From an uncultured Prevotellaceae bacterium (lineage in GTDB: Bacteria; Bacteroidota; Bacteroidia; Bacteroidales; Bacteroidaceae): a stretch of DNA of 64,000 nt. Below, in pieces: positions 16,559-26,300 of this stretch. Position numbers and translations under genes: made by a program. The stretch covers positions 1-64,000 of the forward strand of contig ONDP01000015.1 in assembly GCA_900316645.1 (NCBI GenBank), written 5' to 3'. The notes beneath the pieces were generated by a model that had not been told where the DNA came from, searched no databases, and was given only the letters and a program-made list of their open reading frames with translations. Each line of letters starts with the position of its first letter. The first letter of the stretch is position 1.

Positions 16559-17896
16559 TCATACGATGCCTTGGGCAAGCATGGCTTTGGCTACTTTCAT
16601 GAAGCCGGCAACATTGGCGCCCTTGACGTAGTTGATGTAATTGCCCTCTTTACCGTATTTCACACACTGTTCATGGATACCTGACATGATGTGGTGCAAC
16701 TTCTGGTCAACCTCCTCGCCAGTCCAGGCGATGCGCATGGAGTTCTGTGTCATCTCCAATCCTGAGGTAGCCACACCACCGGCATTGACGGCCTTGCCGG
16801 GAGCAAAGAGCTGACCGGCAGCAATGAATTTGTTGACGGCTTCTGCCGTACATCCCATGTTGCTGACCTCTGCCACGCAGATAGGTTTGTTGGCCAATAT
16901 GAGGTCGGCATCGTCACCATTCAGTTCGTTCTGGGTTGCACAGGGCAGATAGATGTCGGCTTTCTGTTCCCAGGGCTTCTTGTCCTTGAAGAACTGGCTG
17001 CCAGGGAATTCATCAGCGTAGGGCTGACAGATGTCGTTGCCCGAGGCACGCAGCTCCAACAGATAGTCAATCTTCTCAGCATCCAGTCCTGCTGGGTCGT
17101 AGATATAGCCGTCGGGTCCTGAAATGGTAATCACCTTTGCTCCCAGTTCTGTAGCCTTCTTGGCTGCTCCCCATGCCACATTACCGAAACCGGAAAGCGC
17201 CACCGTCTTACCTTTTATGTCATGTCCATGGGTCTGCAACATCTGATGAACGAAATAGAGGGCGCCATAACCTGTTGCCTCAGGACGTAGGATGCTGCCG
17301 CCCCATTCAATACCCTTACCCGTCAGTGTGGCACTATGGAATTCGCTTGTGAGCTTTTTGTACATACCGAACAGATAGCCTATCTCACGACCACCGACAC
17401 CGATGTCACCGGCAGGTACATCCACATCGGGACCAATCACCTTATAGAGTTCCCACATGAAAGCTTGGCAGAAACGCATAATCTCCGCATCGCTCTTGCC
17501 GCGTGGTGAGAAGTCGCTACCGCCCTTGCCACCACCCATAGGCAGTGTGGTCAGCGCATTCTTGAAAGTCTGTTCGAAGCCCAAGAACTTCAGGATACTG
17601 AGGTTGACAGATGCGTGGAAACGCAGACCGCCCTTATACGGACCGATAGCACTGTTGAACTGCACGCGATAGCCGATGTTCACCTGTACCTCACCTTTAT
17701 CGTCAACCCAAGGCACACGGAAAGTAATGATGCGCTCGGGTTCCACGATACGCTCCACTATCTTGGCTTTCTCAAACTCAGGATGTTGGTTGTACACGTC
17801 CTTGATGGATTCCAATACTTCGCGTACGGCTTGCAGGTATTCAGCCTCACCTGGATGCTTCTTCTCCAGGTCCTGCATAATCTTCTCTACGTTCAT
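16559..17896 (-). CDS. gdhA: Glutamate dehydrogenase, hexameric class
   Basis: A 445-residue glutamate dehydrogenase, the usual length for the bacterial hexameric NADP-type enzyme. It interconverts 2-oxoglutarate plus ammonium and glutamate. Visible motifs: GPYKGGLRFH (substrate-binding Lys), LPMGGGKGGSDFSPRGKS (catalytic Lys region), PAGDIGVGGREIGYLFG, and the nucleotide-binding ALSGFGNVAWGAAKKATELGAKV. Coenzyme preference is inferred from subfamily resemblance only. The promoter with its large inverted repeat lies just upstream, pointing to regulation, perhaps by nitrogen status. The TGA stop is 3 nt from the start of the HTCS gene, with no terminator between them. Confidence 0.98.
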   Translation of the reverse strand: MNVEKIMQDLEKKHPGEAEYLQAVREVLESIKDVYNQHPEFEKAKIVERIVEPERIITFRVPWVDDKGEVQVNIGYRVQFNSAIGPYKGGLRFHASVNLSILKFLGFEQTFKNALTTLPMGGGKGGSDFSPRGKSDAEIMRFCQAFMWELYKVIGPDVDVPAGDIGVGGREIGYLFGMYKKLTSEFHSATLTGKGIEWGGSILRPEATGYGALYFVHQMLQTHGHDIKGKTVALSGFGNVAWGAAKKATELGAKVITISGPDGYIYDPAGLDAEKIDYLLELRASGNDICQPYADEFPGSQFFKDKKPWEQKADIYLPCATQNELNGDDADLILANKPICVAEVSNMGCTAEAVNKFIAAGQLFAPGKAVNAGGVATSGLEMTQNSMRIAWTGEEVDQKLHHIMSGIHEQCVKYGKEGNYINYVKGANVAGFMKVAKAMLAQGIV

Positions 17897-17947
17897 AGTT
17901 TTAAGGTTTTTTATTTGTTAAACTAACATTTTGTTACTTTGTTAATG

Positions 17948-17990
17948 CAAAAATAGGGAAAATTCTTGAAATGACCAAGAAAATTCCCTA
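17948..17990 (-). promoter_or_regulatory. gdhA promoter overlapped by a 15-nt inverted repeat
   Basis: The minus-strand -7 box TATTTTTG is at 17948-17955. TAGGGAAAATTCTTG (17954-17968) and CAAGAAAATTCCCTA (17976-17990) form an inverted repeat with two central mismatches and a 7-nt spacer, covering roughly -10 to -45. It lies upstream of the start site and so behaves as an operator candidate, not a terminator. Confidence 0.65.
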
Positions 17991-18027
17991 TTATTTTATA
18001 GAGGTGCTTGCAAAATGCTAATTTTGC

Positions 18028-18227
18028 TTAGGGAAGGGTAGTGAAGTCGAAGTCGTCGAAGAATTCGGCGCACCGCCCCAGCCGCCTTTCAGTGTGCCAT
18101 TGCTGAGGTGGAGTTTCGCATCTTTACGTACCGTGATTACCAGACCGCCATTTTCGCCGCGCTTCGTCAACCTGCGGTCCAGCGTGAAGCCGGCATAATA
18201 GGTCGTAATTCTTGACAATTTTCTCAA
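18028..18227 (-). pseudogene. Decayed C-terminal gene remnant with a frameshift
   Basis: An open frame (18227 to 18018) reads ...GLVITVRKDAKLHLSNGTLK-GGWGG, then turns into low-complexity Ser/Thr. Shifting frame right after GGWGG gives CAEFFDDFDFTTLP followed by TAA at 18028-18030, which looks like the genuine end of a protein. The best reading is a truncated, frameshifted 3' fragment of a lost gene. I do not recognise the family. It lies between gdhA and the 22-bp palindrome array. Confidence 0.4.
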
Positions 18228-18259
18228 AGTGCAATTCAGGGTCTAGATTCACTTAATCA

Positions 18260-18319
18260 TTTGACTCGAGTCAAAAGACGAATTGGCTCGAGCCAAATCA
18301 CGAATTGACTCGAGTCAAT
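18260..18319. repeat. Three CTCGAG-centred palindromes at exact 22-bp spacing
   Basis: TTTGACTCGAGTCAAA (18260-18275), TTGGCTCGAGCCAA (18283-18296) and ATTGACTCGAGTCAAT (18304-18319) are perfect palindromes whose centres are 22 bp apart. The 8-nt spacers are similar and both end ACGAA. The middle copy differs at symmetric positions (A to G and T to C), so the palindrome is preserved. They lie in the 3' region of the surface-protein operon. Likely a tandem protein-binding site; function unknown. Confidence 0.92.
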
Positions 18320-18396
18320 ATTATGAGGTACTTGGTATATGTTTAATAGTTTCTTTTGAAATGCCGAAAATATTTTACATTATCGGTTTGGCCATG

Positions 18397-19194
18397 CTAT
18401 TCTGCTTCGTTTTGTCCTGTATTTTCGCTGGGATCCACAGGGAAGTCATCACCAGTCACCTTGATAGTAATGCTATGGGTTATTTCAGAATTATCGACAG
18501 ATGCCACAGTAATATTCACCGTTCCACTTCTCATGAATGTCACCATGCCATGATCGTCTATCAGGGCCACCGCTTCATCACTGGTACTCCACGTCACATT
18601 GGTTTCTGTTGTGTAGATGGGAGTGAAACTGGCCAGTAACTGCACAGAAGTGCCTACCATTTGCTGTTGGGTGAGGTCTGTCATGTTTGCACACGTGATG
18701 TCTACAGCAGTAGGATGAGTCACAACGAAGACTGGCGTATAGGTACTGGTAAAGGACAATATGCCGTCGCTGAAGACAAGGGCGAAGGCATAGTCGCCGT
18801 CATACTCGAAGCCACTACTGGGTGTCGCCGTCATTGTTATCACACCTGCTGTGGCGTCTCCCTGCACATTAGAGATGCTCAGCGAGGGACTCGAAGCATT
18901 TGTCTTGCTGTCGAATCGCAGTTGTTGACTATTGGTCGCCAGTGCCGTGGCAAGTTTCTTCGGTTCCACCCGATAGCGTAATGTCATCGGTGTTGTTCCG
19001 TCCACGCGGATGAAGCCGTTACTATACTCTGGGACAAAAACCAGTGACTGCAACTGTTTGACAATACCATTCAGGTCGTTTTCCAGTGAGTCAAGTCGTT
19101 CACCTTGTCTGTTGATGTCGTCCTGATAGTCACTACATGCCATCATCAGCAGAAGAGCTGGGAAAAGCACTTTAAGGAGTGTTTTATTATTCAT
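18397..19194 (-). CDS. Ig-like (BIG2-type) domain lipoprotein
   Basis: A 265-residue predicted lipoprotein. I chose the ATG at 19192-19194 (MNNKTLLKV) because it gives a clean signal peptide ending in the lipobox LMMAC; the frame is open for 10 more codons but overlaps the preceding gene. After the Cys comes a short predicted coiled coil (DINRQGERLDSLENDLNGIVKQ...), a beta-rich domain, and a bacterial Ig-like domain (about 165-250, with VTWSTSDEAVALIDDHGMVTFMRSGTVNITV). It is the last gene of the surface-protein operon, 11 nt after the OmpA-like gene. A role as a surface accessory of the MBG proteins is inferred from position only. Confidence 0.82.
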   Translation of the reverse strand: MNNKTLLKVLFPALLLMMACSDYQDDINRQGERLDSLENDLNGIVKQLQSLVFVPEYSNGFIRVDGTTPMTLRYRVEPKKLATALATNSQQLRFDSKTNASSPSLSISNVQGDATAGVITMTATPSSGFEYDGDYAFALVFSDGILSFTSTYTPVFVVTHPTAVDITCANMTDLTQQQMVGTSVQLLASFTPIYTTETNVTWSTSDEAVALIDDHGMVTFMRSGTVNITVASVDNSEITHSITIKVTGDDFPVDPSENTGQNEAE

Positions 19195-19205
19195 AATACA
19201 TATAT

Positions 19206-20324
19206 TTATTCGTTCACAATACAAATGACCAATCTGTTGTCTTTATTTCTCTGTTTAGGCTGTATCTCGTCACCTAGTCCTTGGATGGTCATCCGTTCAT
19301 AGGGGATGCCATTCTCTAGGAGATAGTTACTTACCGCTCGTGCCCGTAGCCAGGAGATGCTTTTGTTTATCTTCCTCGTACCTGTATTCCTGTCAGCGTA
19401 ACCTTTTATGTCTACTATCGTTTCAGGATGTGCTTTCAGATAGTCGATGAGCGGATTCAGTTGTTGACGTTGAGGTTGCAGAATACGATATTGGTTGATG
19501 CAGAAGAATACTTCTGTAGGTGTCGCTGACTCTTTCTTCTCCTCAACGGGTGGGGGAGTCTCTTGGATGGTATCAGCGACAACAGGTGTCTCCACCACTG
19601 GTTCAGTCACGATGGGGGTTGCTTCTGGTTGTTGCTCGATAGGCTGAGGCTCTTCTACGACGATGAGTCTGCTGGTCTTTCCCAATGCAATCTTCACACC
19701 GGCCATCAGTCCTATCTGCCAGTCAATGCCCTTTCCTTTACCAATCTTCGAGTTGAAGTCTTCTGGCAGCATATTCGCTACCGCCTCCACACTTATTGAC
19801 AGACGGTTGGAGAGTCGGTAATCAGCACCGACACCACCACGTGCGGCAAACATACTCTTACTGCCTGTCCATAGTTTCTCAAAGTTACCACCTTCCTCAT
19901 GCAGTTTATTTGCCTCATCGTTATTGAAGGCGAAAGCCATCCCTACACCTAAGAAGACATAAGCGTTCAGTCGCCTGCGAGGTTTCCTACTACTCAACAG
20001 GTTCGACAAAGAGAGGGTAACATCGACCTGAGGCTGTATGTAGTTCCATTTATATTTAGCCTTGGGATGTGCCTGCCAGTTGTGCGCTTCCCAGCCGGAG
20101 ATACCAGCCCGTACACCCCAAAGAGGTGTCATCTGGTAGCCTCCATACAAGGCGGCAGCAGGGGAGAGCTGTTTGCTGAAACTTGCTTCGCCCTCCACCC
20201 AGTTGACGCCAACTTGAGGCAACAGGTACCAGTGGGGACGAAACACTTCGCTTTGTCCCTGCGCTGTCACCTTTCCCCAAGAGGTTAGTAACACAACGAG
20301 TAATATGGTCAGTCTGCCTCTCAT
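19206..20324 (-). CDS. OmpA-like outer-membrane protein
   Basis: A 372-residue protein: signal peptide ending KVTAQ, an N-terminal OmpA-type beta barrel (about 25-215, with GGVGADYRLSNRLSISVEAVANM), a Pro/Glu/Thr/Val-rich linker (about 220-265), and a C-terminal OmpA peptidoglycan-binding domain (about 275-370) with VDIKGYADRNTGTRKINKSISWLRARAVSNYL and MTIQGLGDE. It probably anchors the outer membrane to peptidoglycan and may hold the giant MBG protein on the surface (inferred). Its ATG overlaps the TGA of the 2981-residue protein gene by 4 nt (ATGA), indicating translational coupling. Confidence 0.9.
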   Translation of the reverse strand: MRGRLTILLVVLLTSWGKVTAQGQSEVFRPHWYLLPQVGVNWVEGEASFSKQLSPAAALYGGYQMTPLWGVRAGISGWEAHNWQAHPKAKYKWNYIQPQVDVTLSLSNLLSSRKPRRRLNAYVFLGVGMAFAFNNDEANKLHEEGGNFEKLWTGSKSMFAARGGVGADYRLSNRLSISVEAVANMLPEDFNSKIGKGKGIDWQIGLMAGVKIALGKTSRLIVVEEPQPIEQQPEATPIVTEPVVETPVVADTIQETPPPVEEKKESATPTEVFFCINQYRILQPQRQQLNPLIDYLKAHPETIVDIKGYADRNTGTRKINKSISWLRARAVSNYLLENGIPYERMTIQGLGDEIQPKQRNKDNRLVICIVNE

Positions 20325-23300
20325 TTAATCACGACCTTTTTACCATTCACGATATACACGCCCTTCTTTACAGGACGTCCCTCTATCTTGCGACCGTTCA
20401 GGTCGTACCAATCGGCGGTAGCAAATTTTTCACTATTCACTTTTACCTCTTCACTTACACTCGTCGTTCCCTCATTGATGACATCCAGGACGGTGCTATA
20501 GCTTCTTCCCTGAGCGACGGCAGGCAGATGCAGCACCGCCTTACCGGCAGGCACTTTCACCGCTTCGTCTTCCAGTTTGATGCTGCAGAACTTATTATCT
20601 TTCAGGATATAGTAGTCATTCTCGTAGTGTGTAGCCTCAATGACTGGCTCCAGACAGTTCTCCTCACCATAGTCCTTATGGTCGTCCGTACTGATGAACG
20701 TACCACTGCTCATCCGTCGTGGACAAGCCACGATATCGTATGAGGTGTCACTGTTGCCAGACAAGAGGACGCCGTTATTGGACTTGATGACGCTGACGCC
20801 GTTGACATTCAGTTCTGTTGACGTCAGTTCTACGATGGCTACTGTCGTGGTGGTACGTTCCTGAACGGTGAAGACGGTTATGTTCTCAGGAACGTAGACA
20901 TCTACGCCACTCGAGAAGGTCCAGTATTGGTTCTTGGCCTTTACCGTCGTCATCACCTTGTCGTTTCTGAAGTTAGCACCCAACGACGGCATCAGGGCAT
21001 AGTCGTCGAGCAGTGCCAGCGACGTATGTATCGTCGTTGTTGCGGGAATGGCATTGTCGCCGATAGTGAGGGTCTCTTCCGTATCAGGCAGATAGAGGTT
21101 CTGCAGATGCTCTGCATCCTCAAAGGCGTAGGCGGCAATTTCGGTGATAGTATAGGTCACTTCATCAACGGTGCAGTTAGCAGGTATGGTAAGATCAATC
21201 TCCTTGTCCTTCTCAGACTCTGGAATCTTGACACCTTTAACCCTGATATTGTTGTTTTCCTCGTCAATCAGTGAGACAATGAGCGAGACGGCGAACTCTT
21301 TCTGTTCCTCGTCGGTAGCTGTGATATCGACAGAGAAGTCTGAACGCTCTATCACATACGTCTTGATGACCTCACTGGTATAGTTGCCCAGACCAGTGAC
21401 CTTCACCTCATAGCTGCCTACTTCCGTACCACCTTCATTGACGATGGTGTAGTCCGTCTCTTCTACCAGTGTATTCTCGCCGTCCTTCACCTCAACGTCA
21501 GGCCGTTGCAGTTCTCCGTTATAATAGAACACCTCTTCGCTTAGAATCACCATATTGTCCGTGATCGGCTTGGGGGTAATCTCGAAGGTCGTTGAAGCCG
21601 TACCCGTGAAGTTCTCCTTACCAGTCACGGTAACAGTGACTGTACCCACATTGACGTTGGGAGATATCTCGACGGTATAACTGCTGGTAGGAACAATCGT
21701 CGAACTAATCGCTACCTCGCGAACACCAGGATTCTTTGCCGTTCCGTCATAGACATAGCTTGCCATCTCGTAGAGCACCACTTTCGCAGTCTCGATACTC
21801 AATGGCTTGATGGTAAACTGCTTGGTAATTACACCCGTATAGTTGTTCCTACCAATCACTACCACATCATAGTCGCCATGATTAATACCACCGTCATTTG
21901 TCAGGGTATAGTCATTGGCAGTGAGGAAGGACTGGTCGCTGACAGTGACAGTAGGCTTCTGTTGCAGTGTGTTATAGGTATATGACGTACTGCTCAAGAA
22001 GACCATATCCTCTGTGAGAGGTTTCGGCTTGATGATGAAGGTCTTCGTCGTCGTACCGCTATACTCGCCCTGACCGGTAATCGTCACTGTGGCCGTACCT
22101 GCATTCGTATTATCCGTATAGCTGACAGAAAACTCGCTTCCTGGTGTCAACGTCTTATCACCGTCTTTCACGGTGACGGTAGGACGATGCTCACTACCCG
22201 TATAGACCACCTGTTCTGTACTCAGCGTTACATCGAACGAGCCGATACCCTTTGAGATGATGCAGAACTGTTTGGTAGCCATACCGTTGTAATTGCCCTT
22301 ACCGTTGGCAATGACATCATACACGCCTACAGAGACACCTCCCTCGTTGGTCAGTGTGTAGTCGGTATCCAGTACCATTTCCGTACCACCGTTCATCAGG
22401 ACGACGACGGGTTTCTGAGTGGCACCGTTATAGACATACTCCTCATTGCTGAGAATAATCATATCAGCCGCCAGTGACTGGCGCTCAATGGTGAATTCCG
22501 TCGTCAGCGTACCCGTGTAGTTGCCTTGTCCTGTAACGGTGACGCTAGCCGTACCGGCATCCGTGTTATTCGAGTAAGCCACCGCATAGCCAGCCGTCGG
22601 TATCACATCTTCACCGAAGGCAACCTCCTTCACACCAGGTTTCTTGGCTTTGCCGTCATAGACATAGCTCTCCAGTTCGTAGAGCGTCACCTTAGCCCCC
22701 TCAATACTCCTTTTGGCGATAACATACGGATAGTCGAACTCTCCGCTGTAGTTGCCCGTCGCTGTTATGATGGCATGATAAGTACCTTGGTTCACACCAC
22801 CGTTGTTCGTGATGACATAGTCACTCGCCTTCAGGGCTGTTCCGTCTCTCACTACTACCGTAGGAGTCTGGTTCTTGCCATTATAAATGAAGCCGTCAGC
22901 TGTCGTATAGCCGGAAACGGTAATCATTGCAGCCGTCAAAGGCTTCTTGGTAATCTCGAAGGTTGTATTGCGTGTACCGGTATAGTTACCTTTACCTGTG
23001 ACAGTGACTGTTGCCGTACCTGCATTCGTATTATCACTGAACACAACGGTATAGTCAGTCTCAGCCTCCAGTTTCTTGTCGCCGTCCTTCACGGTAACAG
23101 AGGGTTTCTTCTCCGTTCCGTCATACTCCACACTGGCTTCTCCCAACGTAATCGTGAAGTGGTTGATGACAGCATCCTTCTCCCAGATACTGTACTGCTT
23201 CTCGGCCTCACCCTTGTAGTTGCGCTTGCCGACAATCTTCACCTTGTAGTTGCCTACCTCTATACCACCGTCGTTCGTGAGTGTATAGTCATCGGCAGTG

Positions 23301-26300
23301 ATACGCTCAGTGTCACCGTTCTTGTCACTGACAGTCACCGTAGGCTTCTGCAGTTCACCCGTATAGTTGAAGTTCTCCTGACTGAGTGTGATCATGCTGC
23401 TGTTGACAGCCTTCTTCTCAATCTCGAAGGTGGTAGAGGCAGTACCCGTGAAGTTGTTCTTACCTGTGACGGTAACCGTTGCCGTACCTGCGTTGATGTT
23501 ATTGCCATAGGCCACGTCATAGCCCACCGTAGGCACGACGATATTGGCTGCAGTCACTACCTCGCGCACACCAGGTTTCTTCTCCGTACCGTCGTACGCC
23601 TTGTCTGGCAACTGGTACAGGGTGATGGCGGCATCCTCAATACTCAGCGGCTGGATGTTGAATGTCTTGGTAACTGTTCCTGTATAGTTGTTACTTCCCG
23701 TGATGGTTATCTCATAAGGTGACGAAGTCTCATTCACGTTCAGTCCGCCATTGTTTACCACCACATAGTCGTCAGCAGTCATTGCACTGCCGTCAGCCAC
23801 CGTGACAGCAGGTTTCTGTATGGCACCGTTATAGATGAATCCGTCACCTGTCGTGAGCGTGTACCCCGTCACCTGTACCATATCCGCTGTCAGGGTCTTC
23901 GGATTGATCTTGAACGTCTTGGTGGCAGTACCCTGATAGTTACCGATACCCGTCACATTGGCTGATGCCGTACCAACATTCGTGTTGTTGGTGAAATTAA
24001 TGGTATAGTGGGTGTCTTTTGTCAACACGACATCTGGATTGTTGGCATCCCTGACAACGACGGTGGGCTCCTGGTTCGTACCATTATACGTCACATCGCT
24101 GATGTTGTCAATGGTAAAGCCTGCGGAACCGGTGGCAATGATATTATACTCCTTCGAGGCCTGTCCTCCATAGTTCCCTTGTCCAGTGATAGATACAGAA
24201 TAGGTTCCTACATTCACCGCACCGACATTTACCAAGGTATAGTCTTCTGTGGCTCCTTCTGTTAGGGTATTTTCGCCATCTTTCACGGTGACTGTTGGTT
24301 TGAGGAGCGAACCGGTATATTCCAGATTACTGTTACTAAGGATAATCATATCACTGGTCACAGGCTTCGGTGAGATGGTGTAGTCTTTTGTGACGGTTCC
24401 CGTGAAGTTGTGCTGTGCCGTGATGGTGATGGTCTTCTGACCATGACTCGTAGCGTCGGCAGGATAGGTGATGTCATAGTCAGTGCTGGGAACAGTCAGG
24501 GTACCCACCTTCACCTCACTCACTGCCGGCTTCTGGGCTGTGCCGTTGTAGGTGTATGTCAATGCTTCCAAGGTGACAGAGGCTCCCGTGATGCTCAACG
24601 GACTGATGGTATATTGCTTAGTGACCGAACCGGTATAGTTATGAGTTCCAGTTACCGTTATATCATAAGTGCCCACATCACTGTGATCAGAGTTGCTGAT
24701 GGTGTAGTCGAGAGATGTCATTGCATTACCGTCACTGACGGTGACAGTAGGCTTCTGGATATTGCCGTTATACGTAAACGTGGTGGGTGTCGACAGTGTC
24801 ACCATATCCGCAGTCAGTGACTTTGCTGTAATATTGAAGGTCGTTGTCTTGGTACTTGCATAGTTCCCCTTACCCGTTACGGTGACAGTGGCTGTACCCA
24901 CGTTCACATTGTCGCTATAAGCTACGTCATAGTCCGTACCCGGATTCAATGCTGTTGTCGTACCGGCTTTGTTAACTGTCACTGTCGGTGTGATAGGCGA
25001 CCCAGTGTATGTCTGGTTGCCAATCGCGACGATGTCAAATGCAGTCCCACTTTGTTTAGCTACGATACTGTATTGCTTCGTAGCCGTTCCTGTATAGTTC
25101 TGCTTACCCACAATCTTTACCTCGTAGTTGCCTACTTCCGTACCACCAGGGTTCGTGAGTGTATAGTCATCCTCTGTGATGATATTGGTAGCCGGATTAT
25201 TCGGGTCTTTCAAATCCTGAATGGTCGGATTGGGCTTGAGCACCTCACCCGTATATACCATGTTCATCTCTGCCTCAGGAATCACAATCATGTCGGCAGT
25301 GACAGGCTTGGGTGAGATAGTGAAGGTCTTATCAATACTGCCTGAGAAGTTGCCTGATGCTGTCACGGTGACCGTAGGAGCAGTAGTTGCTGTTGATAGC
25401 GCTGCATTTTGGTTGTTTGCATAGGCGGTAGAGTAGGTTGGTACAACCAGTTCACCCACCTTTACTACCAGCACGTTCGGTGTCTTGTTGTCACCGTCAT
25501 AGATAAATGTCGACTGATCCAGCGTGACTGCTGTTGTGGCAGGCAGTACGTAAGGTCTGATCTCATAAGTCTTTATCACTTCGCCCGTATAGTTTCCATC
25601 CTCATTACTGCTGATAGTCACTGTATAAGGAGTGCTGGAGGCATTGATATTACCCTCGTTGGTAATCGTATAGTCCTTACTGCTGATGATTGAAGGTGTT
25701 CCGTCAGTCACACTGACGCCTGGCTTCTTCAGCGTTCCGTCGTAAGTGTAGTAAGTTTCAGTAGAAACCACAGGAATACCCGTCAGTGCTATCGCCGCAG
25801 TGCTAAGTTCTTTCTTTCCAATGTTGAATGTCGCCTCCTTGGTGAAGCTGTAGTTGCCGATACCCGTTATAATGGCAGTCGCAATTCCAGCATTGATATT
25901 GTTCACATAGGTCACATTATAATCGGTACCAAAGTCCAAAGGTGTTTCTCCTTTCTTAACCGTAATGTTACTGGTGCTGTGTGGTGTCTGTGCCGCTCCG
26001 TTGTAGGTATAGTCGCCGCCTATGGTAACGGTAATATCATCATCACCTATTTTATTAATAACATACTTTTTGACGATAGTACCGCTATAGTTGTTCTGAC
26101 CGACAATCTGTACTTCCTTCTCACCGGGAGCCGTAACATCATCGGGATAGCGGACTACATAGTTGGCACTTGCTACCGTACCAGGCAAAGCCACATCCGT
26201 TACTGTCACAGTAGGCTTCAACACACTGCCAGTATAGGTCACACTGGTATATGACAATTCCACCATTGCGTCCGTCAGCGGCTTTGGCAGAATGGTGAAG

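Noticed and set aside
18260-18319. CRISPR array as an explanation of the 22-bp repeats
   Set aside because: Only three units, spacers are 8 nt and similar to each other, and there are no cas genes nearby.
22526-23722. A 398-codon open frame on the plus strand inside the giant MBG gene
   Set aside because: It is antisense to a repeat region with biased codon use, has Ile/Val/Arg-rich nonsense-like composition, no recognisable domain and no promoter. Several shorter antisense frames in the same region behave alike.
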